Below, one piece after another: positions 47,201-59,200 of a stretch of 64,000 bases of DNA (the first letter of the stretch is position 1; the number at the start of each line of letters is the position of its first letter). Under the pieces are notes generated by a model. That model did no database searches and had not been told where the DNA came from. It saw only the letters and a list, made by a program, of their open reading frames with translations. The translations under genes were made by a program, and so were the position numbers. The stretch spans positions 15,265,916 to 15,329,915 of the forward strand of contig NC_062998.1 of assembly GCF_023078275.1 (NCBI RefSeq), read 5' to 3'. Origin of the DNA: Leguminivora glycinivorella. Lineage: Eukaryota > Arthropoda > Insecta > Lepidoptera > Tortricidae.

Positions 47201-50200
47201 AATTACAAATAATACTATGAATATTTTAACTAATTCTGGTTTTGATTCCGTTCCCTAATTGTTCTGGAGTTAATACGTGAACAGTATTATAAAATTACAC
47301 AATTATACAATGTATTTCACATTAACAATTTACAGATTTAATAATAATAAGGGAAACTAAAAATCTCTTTGTGATTGGGATTCATTGTTACGCTGATCAA
47401 GCCTATTTTGTTTTTGCCCATTATTTCTAAACTTTAAACTAATGTATTCTTAGAAAAAGTATACCTAAATGGCATTTATGTTTCACTTATCTTTTTTGCA
47501 CATTACAGGAACCCTCCGCCTCGTTTAAAGTTAAAGAAGTGGGCGAAGAAATTTCACAGCTTTATTGAGACTGTTCTTGTCAAAGATTATCACCAGAGGC
47601 CGTACACCGAGCAGCTACTGAAGCATCCTTTTATCAGGTATGTACATGAAATACACTCGTTTAATATTAACATTAGAAAAGGTCTTTTAGATTTACCACT
47701 CGACACTAGAGATATGTATGGGTATATCAAATATTTGTTAATTATTTATTTCAGGGATCAGCCAACAGAGAGACAAGTACGAATACAGCTGAAGGACCAT
47801 ATAGACAGGTGTAAGAAAAGAAAGCAAGACAATTCTGTGCGCGAAGAGTACAAATACTCAGGGTCGGAAGGCGAGGAGGAGGAGAACGCCGTGGCGGGCG
47901 AGCCGTCGTCCATCGTGCACAACGCGGCCGCGCACCCCGGCGGCGACACGCTGCGCCGCAACTTCCAGCAGATACAGGAGGGCCGGTGCGTACTCTCACA
48001 CACCACTTCCTACAACCCTGCTGAGGGCCACACATTACACGACCACTGTAAACCTTATTGCATTGAGTCAGTGAGTGCATGACTGAGCCAACTGGCCTAC
48101 GTGACAAACCGCAAGTGCGCCCGCAAGAATTTCATATCACGGCATGGTTTTATGAAATGTTGTTCTTTCAACCATCCATGATCCATGTCTTGAATATTAT
48201 ACTGTGTGATAATGATAACATACATATATCTAATATCTCGCAGGTATCATAATTTGCATGAAAATGTAAAATCGACTTTAGTACACCAGTGGAATGTTTC
48301 AGAGATACACTTTGGCATGATGAAGCCAATCATGATTTTTTAAACAATATTTTTTGTCCCATGAAAATCAATTTGGGTGTCAGACTTGTTGACAAAAAAA
48401 CGTATGTTCAGCTTTAGATATATGTCTGCGCGTGGGATCCTACTGTAACATAATAATATATTGTCAATAACTCAGAGCCGCCGAAGGAGCGCAGCCGCAG
48501 CCGCCGCCGAAACGCAACAGCAAGCGCGAGGAGCGTGAAGAAATTCCAGGTACTTGCACTAACTTTTGCTATAATATAAATAGGGAAAATGCAATCATTT
48601 TGTTCAAAATTACCATGCGTTTTCGAAGAAAATAAAATATCCCATACACAATTATATCTTTCGATATGGTTTGCGGACCGACTGTCATCAGTTTAAAATG
48701 GCCTCACAGTAGGGTGTTTCATTTTTCCAAAATTTTGATTTATCTTTGACTTCGCTTTTCTTCTTGGTTCTACACCTATACAGAGCCCATACACCAAAAA
48801 TCAGGGAAATCGGACAATATTTAGAGGTCGCGCTCTGTGACAACTTTTGTCTGAAGAAGTTAGTATGGGCGCAGGAGAGGCTAGAAACAAAACTTATGTA
48901 ACTTCTTGTAGGAGGTGGTTTAAAAGTGATTTTAATGAGTAGTTTTTATATTGAAGCAAATTCTTTTTTTAAAATGACTAGTAGACGTGGCATATAGTCT
49001 CTAGTTAAGGTTCCTTATGGTCATTTTTTGGACGCTCGACTTCCTTCTGAGGAACAAGTTTGTTGGTTTTTTGTCCTGTTTTTGGCATGAAGCAGTGGTC
49101 TCTCGGCACTCTCGGGGCACTAACAATAGGATAGGTAGATGATATCAAGCGCCACATTGGCTATCACCAGGTCCTCCATGGACCAGCTCAGGAAAATATG
49201 GAGAATCAGAAACATCACAAATGCAACTAAAATTCGACTTGTCAGGGCATTAGTATCTCCCAATTTTCCCATACCTCTTCACGGTGCTGAGACGTGGACT
49301 TCAAGAAGATAGATGTCCTAAAAATGTGGTGCTGCAGAAGAAAGCTAGGAGTATCCTGGACAAGGTTCAGATGCGATGGACCGGCCAAGTCAAGGCTGCA
49401 CTCAGTGGCCCACTCTACGACTGCGTAAGGAATGGCGATGTTAAGCTTAACAATGTTAAGCTTGCTACCACCCCTGATGTGACGATTACCACTCCGCCAA
49501 GAGTATGACGACAAAGAAGAAAACAAGATCGTTCTTTGACTTCAGTATTTTGACCGGGATATAGACCGTACTTACCTTTTTGATTTTTGTCTTCGAACTA
49601 TTTAATGTCCAGGACGTTAGCGATTATTTTAGCCCTAATACCAGAGACTTGGTCGATAGTCTGACAATGGTCTATGATACCGCAAAGAACAGTATAACTA
49701 TATATTTAATAATAAAAATTAGCGCTCCAGTCAAAGATGAAGAGCAAAACGGTTCTCGCTGAAAGTCGTCGAACATTACAGAAAATGCGTTACTACTTAA
49801 GCGAACAAAAGATAACGTTGCGGCTTACATATGTAAGCTAAATGATGATGATGACTTATTTTAGCAAGAATGGATGTTACAACTGTTGTATTTTAAGTTT
49901 AATACGTTTTTTTACATTCAAATAATTTACAACTAATTTGAAAATAAAATTGAGTAACATTACTTTTCAGTGACTTTTTTTCAAACTGTTCATCAAGCGC
50001 GACCTCTAAACAACGTCGAAATCACTTGAAATTTGGTAATAAGATAAGCTAGAACCGAAAGCCGAGCGAAGTCAGAAAAAATCTCACAATTTTATTTTTT
50101 CCATACAAATATGAAACACCCTACCTCACAGTCACACGTATACATTTGGTACACAAAATGGCGTGTAAGTAACAAGGTGACTCATTATAGATTCTTTATT

Positions 50201-53200
50201 ACATTCTACTTTAGTAGATCTTTATTGAACCAAATTAGATTGATGAATAATACCTACCTATCGTTTAGTGCATCTTCCCTATACGTATGCGCGTTATTCG
50301 TACTGAGTGTGCATTAAATTAATTTGTGACGTTTGTGCCGCAGAGCCCGGCCCGCCGGCCAGGCCCTCCATTCCTCAAAGACTGATTGTAGTGCCAGATC
50401 CGCAGGCACAACAGCCTAACAGATACAGGTAATTTTCGTGGCTTGTCGTTTTTTGCAATACAATTAATACATCTAACATATTTTCAATTAACATGCTGTC
50501 AACAAGGACCGTGTCCATCATTTGTCACGTTTATGTTTGCACCAGGCCACTTCCGCCTACCCCGAAGTCGTCCGGCTCGTCCAACAGCTCGGGCTCCAAC
50601 AACGGCACCCCGCCGGCCAGCGGCCCGCAGCCGCCGCAACGTGGCTCTCACCACATGTTCAAACCCATGGTAATTACAGACATATCTGTAAGCTCTTTAA
50701 TTGAGTTGTGAAGTCTTACTAAACCAGCATTGTAGGTAGAAAATTCATGTACGAAATCTCGACCCTCGGCGCATTCATGATTCATATTCGCAGAGCTTTT
50801 CTACTGGTTTGTCAACCTAAGGACAGATATATTAAGGAACAAACGTAGTTTAGCTAGTTTTTACCATATATCTGCCACACCACCAATTCCCTAAGGTTCT
50901 GCTACTACTTGATTCTCTTATCGGTCCATACCAGTTGAAAGCTCGATTGTGGACGCTTCCCATACAGCTACACTGCGGTCGCGATAATCAACAGCGTTTC
51001 CAATTATTGTGTCTTAGGCATTACTGAGTAGTTCTATTTTAACGTTTTTGTAGTAGTAAAGGATAATTGTACAATGTTTCAAAGATCAAGTTTTTATTTG
51101 CTTTTTGTTTTTATTTCATGTCACGCTGTATACTTTGTTTGCACCTGATTTATACTTCAACTGCAGCTTCCACCACGAAAACCAGAGGTGGGTCCCAATT
51201 TTTATTTGCATTTAATTTTCATTTACTATAACATGACTTTAGTATGTTAGCGCTGCGCGCTGATGCAGTATTGAAATTGTGATGAGTCTTTTTCTATACA
51301 GATAGAAAAAAAATATAGTCCTCGCGCACTCGTGCTAAGTCTCATGGGAGTAGTAATTGCCCTCGGTATACGTTTGTACCGTATTTGCTTTTTTGAACTT
51401 GGAAAATTTGTAAGTGAGATAACGATACTACTTTAATGTTCTATTTAAATACAATGGTAGCACGTATACCTACTGGTCGTAGAATTACCTTCAACAATTT
51501 AATGTCGAGGGCAACAGTATTAGCTAATAATAATAATATTTTATAAAGTATAACATTATAATTGTGTATTCGAAGGACTTGGACAAGCTTGCTGCTCAGC
51601 TGAACGAGTTGGGCGTGGTGTCCGGAGGCGAGCCGCCGAACCGCCCGCCGCGAGCACCCACTAACGGACAAGGTTTGTTTTTACAAGCTTTTATTTAACT
51701 TGCAATGTAAGTATAGGTTAAACCACCGTCACTTGGCATATCTTCATCTGATTCGTTAGGATTGATTATAAGGTTTTGGTTTTCGGTTAAATCATTTATC
51801 ATAGGTTCTCTTTCCCTATATCTTTCTTCGTTTTCTTGGGTTTTTCTGAAAATACTGTGAAACGTTTCTGTATCAAGTGCTGCTATTTCTTCGTTTAATT
51901 TTCCCATGACGCTATTAAATGTGAACTCAGTATTGCTAGTTGAAGTCGCGGTGTCACGAATAAAATTTTGCTAAGGACAAACGATATTATTTTATTAAAT
52001 TAAATTATTTATTTATCCGATGAACTTTATAGCTCATATGAAATTTCACTTCCAAATAAGTATTCAGCTATCGATATATTTTACTTATATATCGGAAGGA
52101 TGTCCCTATGTTAATTGACGTTATTGCTACCGCGACTTCTATGTCTGCTAATAAGTAATGACAAAATAGGTAAACACCATTTTAACAGCTATGATGATAA
52201 AATAATTAAGGCAATAATTGCATATTATCTTTGATTTCTACGATTTATATTACAATCATAATCTGACAATTAATTAATCACATACGAGATATTTTATTTT
52301 CTGTTTTGTTTGAAAATTGTTCTATAGACGTAATTCTATAACAAAATAGTAAATAGAACAACTGAGTTGAAACTACCTATATGTAGGTATGTATGTTCGG
52401 GTCCAATTTGGAAACTCAGTTTTGAAGCAGATATCTTTAACCGATTGAGCTGAAATTTTCCACACATATGTAAATCACATGACAATGCAATATTATGGTA
52501 TCGTGGACCTGATCTGATGATGGACCAGAAAGGTGGTCATGTGGACTCTGTAATGAAATATCGTATCACCATCGAGTAATGAGTTTTTAGAAATGTCTCG
52601 GAGAGCAGTAGATGGCTGCTGAAAGTAAAGTACAGTCAGCGATAAAAGCTTGTGCCAAAATGTTTCTTTTTTTTTGGAAAGCTTATTATTACTGTAAACC
52701 TTTATGATGACAGTCAAGTGTAAAAATATGGGTGTACTAAAGTTGCTCAATAATGAGGAGGCACACTCAAAGGTTATGACAGATGGCGCCATCCTTAGTC
52801 CATTGCACTTGCATTGCACAGATAAAGAATTTCATATGTGAGAGCGAGAAGATGATATGTTTTTTCTCTCTCACATATGAATGACAGTGGCATGCGGGAT
52901 AAAATGTCAGTGTGCCTCCTCATTTTCACCATAGCTTTATATCCACGAATTAACAGTTCACTTGACCCTACATGTATAGTGAGCGAGAGATCTAAGGGCG
53001 CTTTCGGGCTAACGCTTTATATGAACGTATCGCACGTGTAACTTCCTTAATTTGAAATCGCCCTCGCTAGTGTTTTACCACGAGGAAAGAAGAAAATGAT
53101 CATTTAAAAACCTAGTTTTGTTGAAGTGGTGTATAAGTAAATGCCACCAAAATTCCGCGTTGTTTTTATTGAAAAAAATTAAGTAGGTATACATAATATT

Positions 53201-56200
53201 GCCAGTCTTAAATGTTTATTTCACAATATTTGATTGTCAGGTCCACCGGTCGAAAGGAATGTCCCTGAACCAACGTTTGACGACTCCGACAGCGATTCTG
53301 ACCCTGAAGAGAGTGGTGGTCGAGTACGCAACGACGGCACTCTTCTTGCCAGTGACCCTCCGAAACCGCTGTGAGTATGCGTAATAGGCGTATGACACGT
53401 TTCAGACACCACATCCTCATAAATCGGCCTTAATATACGGCGTTAGGATGTTTGAAAATAAACTACTTGCCGTTTACAAGCTTTAACGTAACATGCAGTG
53501 TTTGTAGTAGATGACTTGAAACTGGACTGATGATGGATACACGAGGTGGCCACGGTTACTTGTTGATAAAGTAACGCAAACGTATTTATTGTATTCGGGG
53601 TTGTTAAAATTGATTAGTGTTAGATGCCTGTGGAAAGAAAAGCACAGTTTATAAACGAGTTAGATAAATGTACTTATGGATTTATTTCAAACGCGAGCTG
53701 TCGTTGCAATGCTCTTTTGCAAAGTAAATGCTGAACTTCACCCACAATTCCACATGAATTTGTGAAATATGTCAGGAAATTGAGGAATGTCTATCTTCAA
53801 ACATTTTACGTCCAAGCACTAAAGTTGCGAATACAATTAAAAATTATAATGAACAGATGCACAATTGACACATACATTCAAACCGGTCAAAATCATAACC
53901 AGCCTTTTGCGTTGCTAAAAAATATAGATACCTCATTTGTATGAAGTTTCCTTGAAAAAATGACGCTTAACACTTTCGCAACTAAGAACCCGCCTGGTAA
54001 GCACTCGGGAACTTCGTTCAGATGCCGGACAATAGTCACCAATACGCGTAGTGCGCCTTTTTCGTCTAGTAGTGAATGTGTTAACATAAACCGATGTGAC
54101 CTATAGATACATATTGTATTTTATTGTCTTTTGTCATAAATAACAGCATATTGTTTCGATAACGTACATATTATTTGCGTTTTCTGTTACGTTTCCGCCC
54201 TTTGATTTGTCCACCCGTCCCGCCCCGTTTGTTTGGTTCCGCTTGGCAGTCCCGAGTTTTGCTACAGAGGGGGCCTGAGTGCGGTGTCCGAGGAGAGCGG
54301 CGGCGCGGCGGGCGGCGCGCCCACGCGCCCGCTGCCGCCCACGCCCGACGACGACGCGCACAGCGACCGCACGCTCGTCATGAAACGGGTCAGTACATAC
54401 ACCACGCACATAGAACACACACTGCTTATGCCGGCCGGGAACACACTTCAAGTTTTGCACATGTATTCAATATTTCGATTTTACACTATCGAAGTTACAA
54501 ATTGTCTATCTACATGCTTTAACCCAATACTAGAGGTATTATGTAGAATACAAATTAGATGATTAAATATAAAATATCCTTTAGTATTTTGAACACCTAG
54601 GAATTCTGATCATACAATCACCTCGATCGTGTCTGACATGACATGATCTTTTTTATAGAGCAATAAGAGCGTGTCAGATAATTTTGCGGAGTTCGAAGGA
54701 TTAATTAATTATGAATGCACAAGTGACTGTACAAGATTATTACTATATACTACTATGTATAGTGCAAAACTTCCAGTGTGGCATTTGTCCTTTATTTAGC
54801 AAGGTTAGCTGAACAAAAAGCCATAAAATATCGAATCAGTGTTGCGCCAAATTATTTTTTCCTGGAAATAATGATACAAAAGAACTGATAACATACTCGC
54901 ACACAGTTGTGTTGCATCAGTTGAGCTAGCCTCGTTGATTTTATAGAATTTCCATTAAATTACAAAGGTTTTGTTGTGGGTACCATTCTATTAAGCATAA
55001 TAATTATTATAGTTTAACTTCCACATTTTTTTTCACGCCAAAGTAAGATAAGTGAGCAGAATTCTTTGGTCTTAGGGTTAATTGCCTGGTGTTTAACTTG
55101 TTTCTTGTTACCTTTATTTATTTGTATTTTTTGTGTGGCGGTGTTGACAAACTACAGAAAGAGAATACCGAAAACAATTCCGTTCCTACCGAAGTGGATG
55201 AAGCCGTCCTGCTGAAAGATTGGGACTTTGCTAGATTTTTCCCGTCCAAGAACGCTGATGCGACAAACGAGAAACAGAGTCAGATTAAAGAAGGAGATCA
55301 AAAGCGCTTGCAGCTTCAGCGTCAGTCAAGGATCGAGATGGAAGACGCTTGGGCCAAGTACAAAGCAATCGCGACGCCGCCTTCGCGCCACAAGCAGCTG
55401 TTCCAGAAGCCGCCGGAGAAAACCACCCACGACAAGCTGTCCGACATCCTCAAGTACAAAAAGGAACACGATGCAGAGTTGACTTCTCCAAATAGATTTT
55501 TTAGAGGATTCAGAAGAGAGAACTCTGATCTTTTTCCATTACCTAGTACTAGACATTCCGCCATATACTTTCCTAAACACGAAAATCAGGTGGGACCCAG
55601 CAAACAACTTAGATCGAGCGGTATCTTCAACAACTCTAGAAAACAACAAATAATGAAACCGCAGAGTTCCGGAGAGCCTATTCTGACAGATTTTATAAAA
55701 ATGAACGATAGCTTAAAAATGACAGCGCAGGGTGAAGTGAAGAAAAACGACAAAGGGAAATCATCCTCCAGCAATCCGATAGACGCCCTGAAAAGTGTAG
55801 CGGCACTGATAAGACAAGACAGCGAAAACAATGGACCGAGTCGCCAAAGTAGCGTGAACAGTGACTCTCCGTCTACGAGTATCTGTTTCACGCCCAGCGC
55901 TTCGTTTGAGAAAGCGGGCACTCCGGACTTGACCGCCGGCACGCTGGAGAACTCGCAACAACAGCAGGACTCTGCTAACGCAGTTAGGCCTCGAAGAGAA
56001 AAGACTGAATCCGATATAGTGTTTCGAAGGAATTCTCACTATAGCCGTCACACTGACCTTATCCCCGGTTGTGGGCAGGAAGCGGTACTCGCTCAGGATA
56101 AGGTAATTGCTCCCAGCTCAGGATAGTTTGTTTCAATTACTTACATTATGGTATGAGGGTTTGATTTTCTAACACTTAACTACAACTAACATGAATTGAC

Positions 56201-59200
56201 GGTTGTATACATGCTTTTATTCAAATGACTTACACTTGTAGCTAATTTATTATCTCAGAAATAAAGAATTCGGGAATGGTTTCATATTTCAAAGAGGAAT
56301 ATATTTGTATTGTATATGTTAATACTATAAAAGGCTTTGGCTTTGTGGATATTTGACTGCATCTGTTTGGTGATGTGCATAGACGTTTACGGTTTGGCTG
56401 GGAACTCTTCTTTTCGTGACGGGAAAAAGATTCTATAAATATAGTCATCTGAATCCTTGCTCATACGTCTTACATTTTGGCGTGATACTGTTTTATAAAA
56501 TAAAGATTGTATCATAAATTTTAAGTTATCAGTAACAAAAACGTAAAACATAGTAGAAACAGTTTTAATGGGATCTTGGATTAACAGCTTGTATTAATTT
56601 ATGGTCGGATTAACTGCAAGTCTGGATTCTCACTTACTAACTAACCACTACGAACATTATACACTGCGCGAATACCGTCTTCCTGCCAATATATGCGAAA
56701 TTGAAAATGTTACGAACACATTTGGAACCTAACAGTTTGAGAATGAACTTCTAACGAATACATAAGAGAAGCCGAAAAGAACACGATTCGTGAATTACTA
56801 CTGTGAATGTCTTCTACTATTGCATGTTTTGGCTGCCGTGTTTGTGTTTGTCACGTTCAGTTGCCGCCGGACTTACCATAACGCTGGAAATGAAATGTAA
56901 CTTATGAGGTTTGCAATGTAACTAGCGTAGCGTCGCCGCAGAGCGTCTGTTCGGCGGCGCGCCACGCCACGTAGGGCGTGGAGAATAGCTTGTGTTGTGC
57001 CGCAGGGCCGCGGGGGCGCGCCGGGCGCGGAGGGCAGCGGCTCGCGCACCAGCTCCGTGCTGCCCGACCTGCTCAGCCAGGCCGGCCAGCCCACCACGCC
57101 GCCGCGCCACGACAAGTCCACCAGCGAGGAGGTGAGCTATTCCACCACTCACTCTCACTCCTACATTTTTACCTACGATAGCTTATTTGTAAACAAAACT
57201 CCCTTGCGTCATGCATAATTAATTCAAATTTGGGCTACATAAGAATGAACCAGTTATGTTACACTAAAGCTGAAAATCAGTTCCTACAACAATGGCTATG
57301 AACATGTTAATTATATTCGTAACTTTATGGTATGGGATGATCCAAAATATTTCGAGCAGTTCATTAATTCGTTCAATCATAGAGTTAGTAGTAGTCACAG
57401 AACACCCCACTAGAAGCCTAATGCAAGCGATATTGTTCGAGACGCAAATCACCAATCCTTGCGGGGTGAGGCGGGCGCGCACGGTGCTGCCATTGGTCGT
57501 TTCAAATAATGGCGCGCCTTTACGATTAGCAGTAGGGATGGGAATGGGACTTGTCTATTATAGACAATGGTACCGGTACCAGTACTGTGGTGAATTTGTT
57601 TTGCAACAAATTATAATATTATAATTAAATTATAATAAGGCCTAGTTACCCTTCGGGTTGGAAGGTCAGATGGCAGTCGCTTTCATAAAACTAGTGCCTA
57701 CGCCAAATCTTGGGATTAGTTTCCAAAGCGGACCCCAGGCTCCCATGAGCCGTGGCGAATGCCGATGCCGGGATAACGCAAGGAGGATGATGATTGTGAT
57801 AGCACCTCAATAAAAATCGTTCTAGTAACTAATAACTAAACTGTGCATTTTTACTTACGTTTACTAAGTTAAATTACCAACTAAATATTCTAAACTAATC
57901 AATCAACGAAATAACACTACAGACTACAGATTCTAGATAATTATTCACAATTACAAATCTGCTTTCTTTTATATTTCATAAAATAGTAGCACATGGTACG
58001 AACGGTAGTACGAAGTTCCCGCAACAGACATAAACTAACATGGCCCATCCCTAGTCGTTTACGTGAAAGGGATAGCATATCGCATTGTTCACTAGGCAAA
58101 AAGGGATGGACGCGCCTCGGCGCCGCTCAGTACAACCATATTGACCATTATAAATGAACTCCGCGGATAATAAACTATATTCAACAAAATAATTAATTTG
58201 ACTTAACTGTGGAATGTTATTCCATCTTTTTTATATGTAGAAGTGTTAGAAGACTTGCCACACCACTTTGTGCTGCAAGAGACAATTGTTTGCAACCAAA
58301 TTTGATTATTTAAGATTTTTTCCCGAGCGGACACGAACACTGTTAGCGGGTCGTATACTTGGGCGCTACTAATCGGTGTCGCACGCGTTCAAACTTTTAT
58401 AAACCTGATTTGTCGTATGCTTGGTGACCGCGAGTCGCCCTGTAAGGGCCGTCTTGTTGTATTGGTCTGTGGTAGTAGTACTAGAAGACGGAGAAAATTA
58501 TTGAAATAAAAGATATCAAAAGTATTATATACATAAAGGATGGGTGTAAACTACTATTGTCATTTTCATTATGATTGTTTGGATATATTTTACGCACTTG
58601 CCTACATTGAACAGAAGTATACCTACCACAAAATACTAGTAGTCACTTGTGCGTCTACTAAGAGTCGCACTTAAAATCCATAATGAAAGAAAACTTTAGG
58701 AACTGGTTTATCAGCTTAGAGTGATATGTTTTTATTATTATTGTGCTTTGTGTATAACACCAGCCCCTTTAACACAACTTGCCTTGTCGCGCGCGAGTCC
58801 ATACATCAAGCGCAACTTCAAGTATGGACTCGCGCGCGACAAGGCAAGTTGTGCTAAAGGGACAGATATGAATGTAGTTCAAAGTTTGAATCATATCCTA
58901 CTATTTGCGTTAACGGCAATACATGAATACACCTATCACGGTGGGGCTTTATTTATATTCCATTTTTGACACGCTTACAACATTTTAAATGTTTATTTAT
59001 TCATACTTATAAAATACCGACAATGTCAATGACTAAAGTTCATTTAGATTTGTGTATAAACGTATACTATAACAAAAATGATGAAACCTAAGTACTTATG
59101 TTTAACTGAATGAATCTTTGTCTAACCATTAGGTTTAGCACAAGAGTGCCGCGACACTATTTATCGCACCGCACTAGTTTGAAGGTTACCTGACCTCTCT

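Noticed and set aside
47751..48107. Minus-strand frames over msn exon 7
   Set aside because: Shadow frames with no motif. The + strand is conserved msn sequence.
52493..52819. Minus-strand 108-codon frame as the upstream exon of the antisense candidate in intron 12
   Set aside because: It lies over an interspersed repeat and a fold-back element, and no donor in matching phase was convincing.
54134..54562. Several alternative frames over msn exon 14
   Set aside because: Produced by GC-rich composition. Only the frame with RPLPPTPDDD and RTLVMKR joins the neighbouring exons in phase.
55089..55157. Hydrophobic, signal-peptide-like N-terminus of the 345-codon frame at 55089
   Set aside because: This is the T-rich tract of the intron read through. 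The acceptor ACTACAG at 55157 and the phase-0 join to exon 14 show that coding starts at 55158.
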